A stretch of DNA of 64,000 nucleotides from the NCBI GenBank assembly GCA_963969595.1, contig OZ018416.1, positions 14,276,065 through 14,340,064 of the forward strand, read 5' to 3'. This document shows, piece by piece, positions 24,417 to 36,644 of the stretch. The stretch is from Neckera pumila (taxonomy: Eukaryota; Streptophyta; Bryopsida; Hypnales; Neckeraceae). Each line of letters starts with the position of its first letter. Position 1 is the first letter of the stretch. The notes under the pieces are model-generated. The model had not been told where the DNA came from. It ran no database searches and saw only the letters and a list, made by a program, of their open reading frames with translations. The position numbers and the translations under genes are program-made.

Positions 24417-24798
24417 CTGCAGAAAAGGGAGAGAGTATTTTGAGAAGTGCCCAGAAACCGCTGAAGTCATTCCATGTGTGGCATCCTTTACGTAAGCAAG
24501 AAGCAGCAAGCAAAACCCTAATTCAACTCTCCTTCTCTATCCGCTCGCGCTATTTACTATGACACAGCACCAACTACAATGCGGGATGGTGATCCACAAA
24601 GCAAATCAAACTATCTCCTTTACATCCTGGACAGAGTGGGATTTCCAAAGGTACATTGTCCACTACGATGATGCTCCAAAACCCTAGTGAGCGTACAAGG
24701 AGGCCCACACCCTGAAAAGGCTCAATTACCTGCAGCCGGGACCTCCAAGGCCGTGTTCTCTTGAACATGTGCACACACTATTGCTAGACTCATCATAC

Positions 24799-25034
24799 CT
24801 GCGGCAATGCCTTCATCATCTATTTTTGTCTCATCGGAGGAAGAAGCTGCATCTACACTCATTTTCCCCCTTCTTCGCACACGCGCGCTCTTGCCTCGTC
24901 TGTTCCCTTTCCCCTTCACTAGCTTAGTTGGTTGACTCTGGTTCTGCAATTGGCTGCTTTTTCTTGCAATGTGGGCCCCTCCCTGATCGGCACCTTTCTT
25001 TGATGCTTTCTTCTGTGGATTCAGATCCTTCGTC
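24799..25034 (-). CDS. TnpA-like CACTA gene, upstream exon
   Basis: Between acceptor TTTGCAG|GACG (25,034) and donor GCCGCAG|GTATG (24,799). The frame is open throughout and very basic (TKDLNPQKKASKKG ..., KGKGNRRGKSARVRRRGK), then acidic (SSSDETKIDDEG). Joining to the next exon gives G|GT, in phase with GTVIGRQVF. The basic run could be a nuclear-localisation or DNA-contact segment. The true start codon is further upstream and not identified. Confidence 0.55.
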
Positions 25035-25366
25035 CTGCAAACATAAAGTCACACCTTCAAGGACTTGAACGGCAGACAATGGGGTATGAAAAAACAAATG
25101 CAAGAGTGCGCGCATCGCTGGAGGTCGACTAACATTAGAAGATGCATTACAGGCCATGGAGGAGTTCTAGGGTTCTGTCGGCATTTTGGAGCCTCCGTAT
25201 GCCGCCAAAATGCCATGTAGGGTATGCGACGTGGCGTTCTCCAACTTAATACCCCCAAATTTAACTAAGTGACTGCACCCTTCACTCATGCATGACTACA
25301 ACATAACTACACCGCTACTGGAATGAGAGCTGCAGTCATATATTAGTAGTACATGTAACTGGCACT

Positions 25367-25615
25367 CTACTGTGGAATGACTGGACTTGATTTCCAAGAG
25401 AAATTAATGTGGCTGTTAAACAAGCAACCGGACCAACGGGCACCAATTCCACACAAACTCCTCTGCATGAAGAATGAAAGGCAAAGGACTGACATCTTCT
25501 GTATGGCCTCCTCCATAGGCTGCACTTCCCGCCTCAACAGTGCTACGCGCTTGTCTCTTTGTAATTCGTAAGCGTGCTTGCCCTCGTCTCCTATTCCCGC
25601 ATTCTCTTCCTCCAT
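25367..25615 (-). CDS. Possible 5' exon of the TnpA-like gene
   Basis: An 82-residue frame starting MEEENAGIGDEGKHAYELQRDKR, with a charged helical beginning like a real exon but a Cys/Phe-rich end that looks intronic. A donor inside it would be needed. It is upstream of the other exons on the same strand. Could be chance. Confidence 0.25.
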   Translation of the reverse strand: MEEENAGIGDEGKHAYELQRDKRVALLRREVQPMEEAIQKMSVLCLSFFMQRSLCGIGARWSGCLFNSHINFSWKSSPVIPQ

Positions 25616-25619
25616 ATCT

Positions 25620-26776
25620 TCAATTTGGAAGGCTGCCGATCGCCCCGTTGCACTCGGGCAGTGGTGTGTAGTGCTTCATATTGAAATAGAGCGGGACAAA
25701 CAGAGGAAATCACAGTGGTGCACGTCCCTCCAACTTTGCTGCAGTCATCGGCATCTAGTGCGAGGAACACATCTTAGGTAGTTGCGGAAGAGGCGAATTG
25801 GAGGAGGCTTCCAACAACCGTACATGGGGTGCGTGCAGGAGGAGCTGGCGTGGTGGTGTATATCTAAACCGCATCCTTTCCAGCATTGTGGAGGGAGTTT
25901 TGTGTGAGGGAGGGAAGAAGAAGGTGACGTCAGCCCTCTTCCGAAGGCATAGAGCATTGGCGGCACCAAATCCCCACCTGATATGGTAATAAATGTGTAA
26001 TCCATTCGCTAATTGTATTATGGATGTCAATCAAGAGAGCATTGTACGTCCTCTAAGTCGGTGACATTTTAGTGAGATGGCCATTAAGGGAGGTGGAATG
26101 GGATCCTGTCATTGCGGACTGTGCCCTTCATTCACCCACGATTTCATGAAGTGCTGTCCACCCTGAAGCGTTCATACCTGTTGAGGATTAATTAAACATG
26201 TTTGCAAACATGTAATTCTATAATAGACCATGGTGGTTGGCATAATGATCCGACACTCTTAATCTAAATTAATATGTTTTCAAATGTTCTCCTATCTTCT
26301 TGTACATACCATGTTGGGGTTCGTTGTGCATGTGCCACATTGTCAATTGTCATTCTCCTTGTAGTAACGAAGGGGACGTTCTGTACATGACAAATTAAGG
26401 TGGCAGAGTAATTACGTATATCCTAAATCCAAAAAGTTAGTAAACGACTCTTTTTTAACTGGCTCCAGTCATTCTGTAGTTGTATGCAGTAGATACTCAG
26501 TGGACCCTGGTCCTCGGAAGTCATTTGTTAGTTGCAGTAGTTGGCTGTAATTTCAATGTAGTCATTTCTTAGTTGCAGTGAATATGCAATGAGTCCAGTG
26601 CAGGGATTTCGTAGTCTCTTCTCATAAATGTGATAGTGTCTTACAGCGGTCCCCCCAAATTGTATTTGACAGACCTCAAATCCTGTAGTTCATGTGAGTA
26701 TATCCCAAATTTGCACTACTAACAATTGACAATGGCATCCTCGTGCAGTGATTGAAGTCTACAACTGCTTGCAAAG
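25620..26776. promoter_or_regulatory. Divergent intergenic region between TnpA-like and TNP2 genes
   Basis: No supported gene. The two CACTA genes diverge from here, so their promoters should lie in it. Several AGTCATTT / AGTTGCAGT motifs cluster at 26,465-26,590, like the AGTCAT motifs near the CACTA right end, and may be binding sites for a TnpA-type protein. No clear TATA box was assigned. Confidence 0.35.
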
Positions 26777-28450
26777 ATGCTACCAAGACGCTTGCCCCTT
26801 TCAAATCCGCAAAGGCAACATCTCCAAGATGACAGATTGTGGATTCGCGAGAGAGAGAGAGCTCGTCAAGTGAACGCTTCCAAACTCCATTGCCCATGCA
26901 CGGAGTGCCAAGGTCAACGAAGACTTCTAATCAGAAACGTGCGGGAACACCTTCTGCAAAATGGGCAGCACCCACACTTTAGGGTGTGGAGAGGGCCTGG
27001 CACTCAAGACTTGTCGGACGATGAGTGGGAGGACAAATTCTGGGGCCCTGGTGAAAACCGTATCGTAGGTGTAGACGCCCAAGTGGATACTCGAGGGATC
27101 CTGGAGAATGCATTCACTCAAGAAGATGGGACAAATGATATTGAGGACAGAGTTCTGGAAGAAGTGGCAGAGGCTTTCCGAACCGCTGACAAAGTGCAAA
27201 GTGACTGCAGCATTGGGTCAGCACATGGCCTGCCAAAGAATGACGAAGTTCCTTGTGATGGGGGGCCTGTTGGTGAAACCGGGGAAGCAGAATGATAGGA
27301 CCGGCAATTTCATCCTCATCAATTGGAGGAGGCAATTGAAGAACTTTATAGTAGCGCCAAGTGCACAAAGCTGGCAGCTACTATTTTGCTGATGAACTTG
27401 TGCACAGTGCATGGAGTGAGTAATACTTTTGCAAACGAGTTGTTCAATATCCTGCATGGTCGCCTGTTGCCTAATCGGAATTGTTTGCCAAAGAACTACC
27501 ATGCGGCCTGGTCATTGACACAGTCATTGGGACTCGCATACACCAGCATTCATGCCTATGAAAAAGGTTGCGTTCTTTTTAGAGGCTTACACGCAGATGC
27601 AATGCGCTGCCCTCAATGTGACGGGCCCAAGTATAGAGATGAGGCAAGGAAGATGTTACTCGTGAAGGTTTTGAGGCACTTCTCCATCATACCAAGACTG
27701 CAGCGAATGTTCAGGAGCCCAACCATTTCGAAACTAATGCTATGGCATTCGGAGAATAGGAGCGATCAAGAAGGTGGGGATGGTTTGGTCCGACATCCCT
27801 GTGACTCAAAGGCATGGCGGCATTTTCACAAGAACATTGACCCAGCTTTCGGGAACAACCCCAGAAATGTCCATTTTGCTCTCGCTGCAGATGAGGTGAA
27901 TCCATATAAGCAAAATCGGTCCAATTGGTCTACTTGGCCGGTATTGCTGCTGAATTATAATTTACCACCATGGTTGAGCACCAAGAAGTTTTTCATCATG
28001 CTATCCTTATTGATCCCGGGGAGGTAGTTAGTCACTTGTGAAAATTTTGATGTATTCTTAGAGCCACTCGTGGAAGAATTATTGCAGCTATGGGAAGGTG
28101 TTCCGGGTTATGACATCACAAAGGAGGGAAGTGCAAGAGTTTTCACGTTGCGGGCCATGCTCCTATGGACAATCCATGATTTTCCTAGTTATGGGGTGGT
28201 GGGTGTATTTTCCCATCAGGGATTTGCAGCTTGTCCCTGGTGCGGACCAAACTTGGGTGGACAGCACTCTGTCGAGCTAGGGAAGCAGACATTTGGTGGG
28301 ACAAGGCGGTGGTTGCCATTAGAACATAATTATAGGTCAGCTCACATGAAAGACTTATTTGATGGCTGCATGGAGAATCGATCAAGACCTCTACCTATGT
28401 CTGTTGAAGACCAGCTGCAGCATGCAGCCAACTATGAGGCCTATAAAGCA
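26777..28450 (+). pseudogene. TNP2: CACTA TNP2 transposase, N-terminal part (exon broken by insertion)
   Basis: One reading frame from 26,777. Residues about 35-80 form the transposase-associated zinc-binding domain (CPCTECQG ... NVREHLLQNGQHPHF). The TNP2 core follows: LLPNRNCLPKNYHAA, DGPKYRDEARK, WRHFHKNIDPAF and FSHQGFAACPWCGP. In-frame stops are TGA 27,293, TAG 27,296 and TAG 28,025, with no indels. The protein would cut and join CACTA ends in the nucleus. At 28,450 the frame is interrupted by the 16-kb transposon and resumes at 44,501. This is a dead copy with good family recognition. Confidence 0.85.
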
Positions 28451-28453
28451 ACA

Positions 28454-28482
28454 GGGTACACATGAGCTAATATGAGCCACTT
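28454..28482 (+). repeat. Left terminal inverted repeat of the 16-kb transposon
   Basis: Twenty-nine bases identical to the inverse of 44,468-44,496. Homology stops abruptly inward (GCGACATGG here; AGGACGTAA at the other end). Confidence 0.9.
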
Positions 28483-28730
28483 GCGACATGGAGAGGGTGC
28501 TTAACGGAGTCCTTTATGTGCAAGTGTGTTGATGACTGCCGTTTTTGACAAGCCTTGCTGGACTTCCACCTGGGGGTGCGATTTTGAAATGGCGCTCCCA
28601 CTTTTGTTCCTTGCAACGGAATCGGACTCCCGTTCTCTCTCTCCTCTCGACGTTACGGTTGACGAGGTGCTGTCAGGCCAGTTTTTTTGAGGTTTCATTT
28701 TCTCTTGTGTAGAAAAAGGGAGGAGTTACG

Positions 28731-28855
28731 GAGCTCGCAGCTTGGGGTTTAGGGTTTGAGGTCGCAACTTGGGGGTTTACGGAGCTCGCAACTTGGGGTT
28801 TAGGGTTTGAGATCGCAACTTGGGGGTTTACGGAGCTCGCAGCTTGGGGTTTAGG
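28731..28855 (+). repeat. 51-bp tandem repeat upstream of gene A, with telobox motifs
   Basis: GAGCTCGCA recurs at 28,731, 28,782 and 28,833, an exact 51-base period, about 2.4 units. Each unit holds TTTAGGGTTT, the inverse of the plant telobox AAACCCTAA, a promoter motif bound by telobox proteins. It sits immediately before the gene A start, so a promoter role is plausible. Confidence 0.75.
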
Positions 28856-28897
28856 ATTAGTTACGGGTTTACATTCACTGCGTTTAGGGGGGGGTTC

Positions 28898-29776
28898 ATG
28901 GATTCATCACTTGTACGTGGAGAGTCTGCACATCTTGTGAAACAGAGGAGGGCCTCGTTGGAGAGGAAGCCGCGACCAATGAAAGCTGGCGCCGGTGTTC
29001 CAGAGCTCTTAACGGAGCTAGCAAACTTGAAGGCTCAGACTCATGAGTTTTTTGAGACTGACAGAGGCTTGTGTGGAGAAGGGTTAAACCCTAAACTCGC
29101 TAGCGATATGGCCGTGGTGACACAAGAGAAGATAGAGGAGGTTTGGGGGAAATGTACAACCTACAAGACTACCAACAGTGCATTGCTGCCAGAGAGGAGG
29201 AGAGAACTCGTCAAGTTGTACGCAAAAATTTGTGGGAAAACGGAGGTCACAAACAACAAGTTCATGGCGTGGGTAGTTAAGGGAAACATTGCAAAACAAA
29301 TTGGACTGAAGGTCAACTGGGCCTCTGTGGCTTCGTCCACTTTGCTTACACTTGCAAGCCGTGTGGAGGGAGATTTGGTACGACGTGATCTTACATCTGA
29401 GCAGCTAGCTCGGCTGCAGGTTCTGGCCCCCCATGTAGCACCAAGAACTGCCGGATCAGATAAAAAAGGAGCGGTAGGGACACCTGAGCAAGATTTGAAA
29501 CCTGAGAGGTCTCTTTCTGCCATTGGTCACGTTTCAGATGCAGATCTTGCGACTATTGAGGAGGTGCTGCGAGTGGAAGAGGAATTCCTGGTGGGCAGTG
29601 AGAGGAAGCAGCAAATTCTCTTGGCAGCAAAGAAGACCATGGAGGAGAAGATAGTTATGTACAAGTTCGGAGTGGACGACCGACTGGCCGATGCAAAGGA
29701 AGCTGCTGAAAATGTGACAGCAGCAGAGGAGGCTTTGGCAAAGATCGATCTGCAGATTGCTAATGTCTTGGCCTCG
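28898..29776 (+). CDS. Gene A exon 1: helical N-terminal region
   Basis: Starts at the ATG at 28,898 (MDSSLVRGESAHLVKQ) and ends at donor GCCTCG|GTAATA (29,776), phase 0; 293 codons without stop. No known domain recognised in residues 1-200. Residues about 215-290 are a strong coiled coil (ATIEEVLRVEEEF ..., AAENVTAAEEALAKIDLQI). It is the first of at least four exons. The start is chosen because upstream frames have only a TTG and run through the tandem repeat. Function is inferred only from its place in the transposon as accessory protein. Confidence 0.65.
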
Positions 29777-30217
29777 GTAATACTTCCCGATTCTCTCTCC
29801 ATCCTCTACTGTTGTTAGCCATGGCTTGTCAAGCTTCAACTCTAGGTTTGTTGGTGATTAGGTGAAGGGTTTCAGGGTTTAGGGCGTCTACCTGAATGGT
29901 GGGTGCTTATTTTACAGGGTCAAATTTGCAGTTATGTGCACTTCACGAGTTTTGAATTCTCAGCTTCTTATCACTCGTGTGATTCATGGTTCTCCAAGTT
30001 TTAGGGTTCAACATTCACGGCAAAGCTCTGGGGCTCCCAGTCAAGCTCTATGTTTATTAGATTAAAGGAGTCAAAATTTGACTTGGTTGGGCCCAAATAT
30101 GCTTTTTGATTTTCAGATTATTCATGCTCTGGTTTTCATTGGCTTCTAAAATCTTAGGGTTTGAGGTTTGGAGATGCTGAGTACTTTTCCTCTTTCATTG
30201 CCCTTATGAAGGTCCAG

Positions 30218-30854
30218 GGTTACAGGGACAGACTTGACGAGGGGAATGACGGATTCACTTTGGGACTGAAGAAATTAGATGAACTGAAGTGTGATAGAGA
30301 CGTATTGGCACGCAAGCTAGACTTTGCTATTTTTGGCTCTGACGATGCTGCGAGGAAGTCCAAAAAAGCACAAGCCTTATACAAAGATGTATGTTTGGAA
30401 TTGAGGAACTCAGAATTGGACATACAAGCTGTTTGCGAAGAAATCTTGGAGTTTAGGAGGCACAAAGAAGCAGTGGCTAATGAAATTGAGAAGCTGAAGG
30501 CTGGTGCAGGTTTGCATTGCTGTCCGAAACCTTGTTTGCACCCTCACAAAGTTGAAGAGGCTGCAGGTCCTTTTATGCTTGAGCCTTGTGCTGTTTGCAA
30601 TCGTTGGTATAACTCGTATGACGTGGTCATGGCAAGCTGCCGACACTTTTACCATCCTTTCTGCATTACAAAATTGGCAGAAAGAGTAAACAGTTGTGTC
30701 ACTTGCAATGAGGTATTTGCCCCTAGCTGGTGGGCATCATTTGCATTCCAGAAGATGCAACCGGGAAAGGATGCTACAAGGCTTCAGTTGGACAAATCAG
30801 TGTGTGAGTTGAGCGACACAATGAAGTGCAGTTTTGGAATTCGAAGCCTAATGT
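30218..30854 (+). CDS. Gene A exon 2: coiled coil and RING-like zinc finger
   Basis: Acceptor GTCCAG|GGTTAC (30,218) joins exon 1 in phase 0; donor ATGT|GTAAGT (30,854) leaves phase 1. Residues 1-110 are charged helix (LKKLDELKCDRDVLARKLD ...). Then comes a cysteine/histidine block: CAVCNRWYNSYDVV, ASCRHFYHPFC, NSCVTCNEVF, spaced C-x2-C, C-x-H, H-x2-C, C-x2-C as in a RING/U-box-like finger. RING proteins commonly act as ubiquitin E3 ligases, but ligase activity here is only an inference. Another Cys-rich cluster (CCPKPCLHPH) precedes it. No stop in the exon. Confidence 0.65.
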
Positions 30855-32151
30855 GTAAGTGGCCTCATTCCGTTCTCTGCTGCTGGATTAGGGTTTGATT
30901 GAAAACAACCTTCTTCACCTCTGAATGTGCAACGTTGCTTGGAAATAAACCTCTGTCATTGATCAAAATTTGAAAGCTTCCTTCATAATCTGCTCCTCTA
31001 CTTGAATATGTACACTGTTGATTTATAAGTTTGCTAGGATCCTTCTATGCTTGCTGTGTTGCTATAAGTTCTGAGTTCTTGCTTGAAATTCTGCTTTCTG
31101 GCTAGAAAATGTGCGTGGTTGGTACTATGTTGGCTGTGTTGCTTAAAATGTAGCCAATCACTTGTTAGAATATGTGCTTGGGTGCTACTACCTTTTATTT
31201 GTTGCTAGAAATTCTACTTACTTCCTAGAATTTGTGCTTGTGTGCTAGTATGTTTCTAGATGACTGCTTTGATGCTCAAATTTATCCTTTGTTGCTGGAA
31301 TATGTGCTTGGATGCTACTATCTCTGCTTTCTTCCTAGAAATGCTACTTCCTTCCTAGGACATGTGCTTGGGTGCTACCGTATGTGTTAGGGTGCTAGTG
31401 TATGTGCTAGGGTGCTACTGTATGTGCTTGGTTGCTAAATTATGTGCTTGGTTGCTAAATTATGTGCTTGGTTGCTAAATTATGTGCTTGGTTGCTACTG
31501 TATGTGCTTGGTTGCTACTGTATGTGCTTGGTTGCTACTGTATGTGCTTGGTTGCTACTGTATGTGCTTGGTTGCTACTGTATGTACTAGGATGCTATTG
31601 TATGTGCTAGGGTGCTATTGTATGTGCTAGGGTGCTACTGTATGTGCTAGGGTGCTACCTGATATGCTGTGTTGCTAGAATTTTGGCTTTGATACTCGAA
31701 TTTATGCTTTCTTGCTGGAGTGTGTGCCTGGTTGCTACTATCTTTGCGTTTGTGCTCGAAATTGTACGTCCTTCATAGGGCATGTGCTTGGGTGATACTA
31801 GCTTTGCTTCCTTGATAGAATCTTTGCTACCTTGCTAGGAACTTTGCTTTCTTGCCTGATTATGTGCTTTGTTCCTTGAAGGCATGCTTTACTGTTTAAA
31901 TGGTTGCTTTCTTGCTAAAATGTTTTATTCTTGCTATGATTTCTAATTTGTTGCCACATTATGTGTTGAGATGCTGAAATGAGATTACAAAGTCTTCTCT
32001 TATTGGTATCAACTGATCTCTTCTATTCTACTCTTTATATTGGAGTTTCAGATCTTACATCTTTGAGAATGTGCTCTCCTATTGGTGGCTGGTCAGCCAT
32101 CATCCCTGCTCTTGTACTTAGAGAATTAGCCTCCTTTCTTGTATTTTGCAG
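30855..32151 (+). other. Gene A intron 2, homologous to the gene B intron
   Basis: Starts GTAAGTGG and ends TATTTTGCAG. It matches the gene B intron (39,484-40,759) in the sense direction of each gene: near its start (GGGTTTGATTGAAAAC; GCAACGTTGCTTGGAAATAA), middle (AATCACTTG / TAGCCAATCACTT region) and end (CAACTGATCTCTTCTATTCT; CTTACATCTTTGAGAATGT). Both hold the same 20-bp minisatellite. No coding content. Confidence 0.8.
31360..31665 (+). repeat. 20-bp minisatellite in the gene A intron
   Basis: Tandem units of TATGTGCTTGGTTGCTACTG and variants (GCTAGGGTGCTACTG), about fifteen copies, with looser TGTGCTTGGNTGCTA units on both sides from about 31,160 to 31,800. The Cys/Leu-rich peptide frame across it is a by-product. 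Confidence 0.9.
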
Positions 32152-32451
32152 TATCACAGTCAAAAGGTAAGCACTCAGATTGGGGATCCACTGGGTCCAT
32201 CCAACAAGTGCATTCCCTGCTACCATGCACGTCTGGCAGCAAGCTTGTTCCTGGGTCCTTTGTAAGTGGAGGATGTCAAACTCAGGATGAAGCAACAGAA
32301 ACAGGAAATGACGATTCACAATAGGTGGTTGACTCGCCAATAAAACAGCCCTATGCTGCTCGGCTGCACCAGTCCGGGGTCACGTAGGCTCTCTCAAGTG
32401 CTGTAGTACTGCTGGATAGTAATGCCCTGCGAGTGGTGGAAGCCACAGCTG
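32152..32451 (+). pseudogene. Gene A exon 3 (acidic/Ser-Gly-rich), with two TAG stops
   Basis: Acceptor TTTTGCAG (32,150-32,151) continues gene A in phase: SQSKGKHSDWGSTGS ... DEATETGNDDSQ. TAG at 32,322 and 32,385 interrupt a frame that otherwise runs to a donor at CTG|GTAAGAGC (32,451). Both stops are one change from CAG. No domain recognised. Confidence 0.45.
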
Positions 32452-32752
32452 GTAAGAGCCTGCGCATACATGTGTATTCATTTGATTTTGGGATGCCCTC
32501 GCGTACTTTAGCAGTCTTCTCGTGTCGAGTAAAGTAGGCTTGGGGTGGTAGTACATCGTTTACTGGGTTCTTGCAAGAAATGTGCAAGCTTCAATGACGA
32601 GTTGGAATGCCGTATGTTTTGCTGAGGTACAGTCTACATGTGCCTGTTCGCCACGAATCCTAATAATTGTGAACTCACATGTTTCCACTTGCATTCATGG
32701 TGTCGATCTTCTGAGTCACACTCCTCCTGTGCCTCCTTTCCGATGCATTCAG

Positions 32753-33167
32753 TTCGTTTTTGGAGGTGATTACCAATTTGTATGGTTCAGTAGGGGTCGT
32801 GCATGGAGAACTTGTTGTATATAATGTGGTAGAGGACAAAAGTAACGATGACGATGGAGCTGAGAAAGGGATTGAACAGGACGCACATGAAAATGAAAGT
32901 GGGAAGGGGATGCACGGGAGTGGAGAGGGGCATTATTCTATCACCGGTAAAAGAGCCCACATTCCTGCCTTGGAAGAGCAGGGGCTTCGAAAAAAGGTTA
33001 GTGTATCAAGGTTGGGGAAATCGAGTGGAGAACTGGAAAAGGCAGGTAAAGCTCAAGTGCCAGCCCCTACAATGCATCACACTTGCCATTCTCTTGCCAA
33101 ACAAGTTGAGGCCGAGGCAGCAGAGAAACCCAAGAAGAGCGGTAGGGGTAGGCATAAGAACAAGTGA
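32753..33167 (+). CDS. Gene A last exon: charged, basic C-terminus
   Basis: An open frame ending in TGA at 33,167. It begins near EVITNLYGSVGVVHGEL and becomes acidic (VEDKSNDDDGAEKG), then basic and ends SGRGRHKNK, an NLS-like tail. The upstream splice phase does not fit perfectly with the donor at 32,452, so the junction is uncertain. No known domain. Confidence 0.4.
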
Positions 33168-36100
33168 TCGTTTTCTTTGGGTTGAAAATATGTATCCCAG
33201 AGGTCTATTGCATATTCCCAACCACAACGTCATATATTCTGTACAGGTGGATGCTACAGGCCGCATGCAGGTATTTGTGGTTTTGTTTTGATCGAGAATT
33301 GGGACTAGGTTATTATTTTGAAGAGAATGGAGTCTGCACAGACAACAACTTGCTGAAGGTTTACTGGATGGAGATCAAGCAATAGAGTAAGCTTGATTGG
33401 CAGACTAGCACTCCCGCTTTTGTGTAAACCTGGTCTGCATGCTATACTTCTCTGAGCTAGTAGATACTGGATGTCATCTCTTTCAGACCAGCATAGATGG
33501 AGAAGAATTTGTACTTCACAGATGTACTGCCTAAGCAACTATATCAGAATTTTTGTTTCATTCATTTACTTGTAGTTGACGAGTGAAACGGATGTGGTGC
33601 AGGAGATGCTGCCTAAGTATATCTCTTTGCAGGTGGCCTGTGCAGTGAGACCAACAGGGGACATCAGTCCAAAAAAATGCCTTGATTGACAATAGCAAAC
33701 TGCCAACTTTATTTGCACCTAGATTTGTAGCAACAAGTTTACTCTATTGATTGCATGAGTGCCCACATCACGAGCTTGCAAAAACAGCTTATACAGTAAA
33801 ATTCATTGAATCATCATGCTACATGTTTGTGCCCTGCTTTCAATTTTTGGTTATAATGCTAACTTTGAGTACTGAATTTGCCTTATTTGCGATGCAGATC
33901 TACTACTTATTTATTACTTAGTGATTGCTACACATTCTGTAGTGCCAAACTAGTTTGCTTTGGGCTTAGTTCTTGTTATGGCCTTAGAACAAGTTATTGT
34001 GCACTTTTTTTGTTGTAAATATCAGAGTGTACTAATCATTTACTGCTTTGAAAATGTGAGTAAATTTATATTCTAGAAGGGAGTGAAAAGTTTAGTATAC
34101 ACTAAACTTGTCTTTAAAATTGTCTTCAAAATTGTCTTCAAAATTATTGGTTTGCCAAGTCTCATTGTCTCATTGTGCCATAGTGTCCACAATATTTAAT
34201 CCCTAATTGCTCTAGGCTTTTATTGAGCTTCTAGGAATTTGCTCCAAATTGAACAAAAAGACAACATTTGGATAAGTTATATCAATTTTTTGTAAATGTA
34301 ACCATACATAATCAAACTAGACACATTAGAGATCACATAGGATAAAAAATCACAACAATAATGCTTATGAATTGAAAGAATGTAATGTTTAATCATAAGG
34401 ATGCTAAAATTGCAAAAGTGATTTGAAGTCTTTTAATCCTTTTTTCACAAGTCAAATCTAAAATGTGGTCACCAAAAAAATGAGCTTTAAGGGCCTAACA
34501 TACATAACCGGAATCAAATTATCACTTTTCAAAAACTACTCAACAATTTTCTAATGGGATTCCAATGGCTAAAAAGGAATTTCTAATGGGATTTCTTATC
34601 CAAGATCTAGTTTATTTGAGGCTCGTTTCTAAAAGTCCTCAACACTATGGAGAGTAAAGATTGCAATAGACAACCTTGCAAAAAAACTTAAATAGAAAAA
34701 TCATAATCAATTATTATCAAAATCGGATTTATAGTGCTAAAACTAGACTTCAAAAAGAAAAATTTCAAAAATACATACTACTAAAAATAATTATTTGGTT
34801 AAGATTTATTTTAACTTCAAACTATTGTCAAGACTAAGAAGGAAAATACTGCAACAAAGTCACATTGTAAATTGCAACATAAGCATGTCAACAATTACAT
34901 CTTCATGTGTTCAAAATACACCTTGTTATTGGAAAGCAATATTTTTTAATATTAAATTTGATGCAAGTTTTTTATTTGAGTTCTTTACTACATGGTAAAA
35001 CTTTTGCCTATAGCACATGTTTGCTCATTTTAGTTGTAACCTTATTATGTATAATATATTATGAAATGCAAAATTTGTCCCTAATTCCAAGAGGATGAAG
35101 TGTCACCTTAGTCTATAAATGGAAAGTTGGGTATAATTCTATGAACTCTATTTTATGTATGAATTTTTTTTTAATTTATAGAAAAATAGATTTGTTTTAG
35201 GGATTATAGTTTTCATTTTCAGTTTCCTATCAATGTGTTATGTGTAAAAGCAAAAGGTATGGCATCCATGCTACAAAATGGATTTTGTAGGCAAAAAAAA
35301 AATGACAATCATTTATTAAAATTTGTTATAGAAATATTCTTGTGTATATGGAAAGATTTGATACTTTCTATTTGGGTTGCTAATAAAAAAGTCAAAGAAA
35401 GTCTTATGTTGGGGATAACCATAGCATTGATTTTCTTAAAATAAATGATTGCATTCATTTTTTAATTCAATTTTTATAGTTTTTTGAAAAAATCAAGTTC
35501 GACATGCTTTAATTTCCTCTCTAAACCCTAAATCTCATTATTGGGATTATATTTCATTTATGTATTTTTATCAAATTATTATTATTTTTAAATTACATAA
35601 TATAAGTATATAGATTTTTGGTTTGAAACAAGGTAGTATCTTCAATTCATTTTGTATTTTTGTATAGAGCTAGGTTGTTGATTTTTTTTTGATAACAATA
35701 TAGGTTTTGAAATAGTATTTTCTTAAGAACAAAATAGGCCTACATTCTTTTTTTATTTTTGTAGTGACCATATTCTGTACTTTTCCTTTTCTGTTACGAA
35801 CTAGGTCCATCAATGAGATTTGATTGGAAAATTGAGTAAAAAAGCACAGGTTTCTATACTACAAGGGCTTCTACAGTGTAGCAGTGGATGGTTCTTCCAG
35901 CAAAGTAGAAATTTAGGCAATGTCAGACAATGAGGCTCCACACTCATCTAGAGTCTTTGATTGGTTGCTAGGTTGCTTTCTTATCTAATTTGTATAATTG
36001 TCTTTTTAGTTTGACCTGCTCCATCGGTAGAAAGTTGCATACTAACCGAAAAGTTCTAAATTTTGAAAATGGTAGGTAAGGTCTGCCATGTCAGTTTTGT

Positions 36101-36600
36101 ACATGGTCATTGTATTGCCAGCATTTTCTTCTGAAAACGTATTTTTTGCAAGAGCAATGTATTTCTAGTCTTTTAGAATTATAGCCAATACTTTATGAAT
36201 TAGCTCATTTGAATTTCAATTGTGCTAAGCCCTTCCAAAGCCAACAAGAAAAGAAAAAAAATTAAAAACTAAAAAATGCAACTTCTAAGCCCTACTAAAT
36301 GTTGAAATATGGCCAAATACAAGACTTTTAGTCAGTGCACAGTATACAAGGAATTTCCCAAGACATTAGAATCATTCAAAAAAGCAACAAAAAATTAGTA
36401 TCACTGGTCAATTGCTACCATGTTCTATTGTCAAAATCTCATTGAAGGAAATCCTCATGAAGGAAGACAAACATTGCTATGTATACAGAAACTTGCACTA
36501 AAGCAACCAAATACATGCGCCATGCTTTGTATCAAACATCCTAAAGGGGTTAAAGAAGCAGTTCAACTGATGCACTCCAGCTCTAGTCGAGCTGGACGCT
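33168..36600. other. AT-rich centre of the 16-kb transposon
   Basis: About 3.4 kb of AT-rich sequence between the 3' ends of the convergent genes A and B. No frame over 90 residues and no domain or RNA gene recognised. It may carry termination signals for both genes. Composition resembles the 58-64 kb region. Confidence 0.5.
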
Positions 36601-36644
36601 GACACACTGCAGCTCATTATGCAACAATGCACGGTGCCTGGTCA

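Noticed and set aside
31442..31630. Cys/Leu/Val repeat protein in the plus-strand minisatellite (and its mate at 39,789-40,109)
   Set aside because: The frame is a by-product of a 20-bp repeat; it lies inside an intron in both genes.
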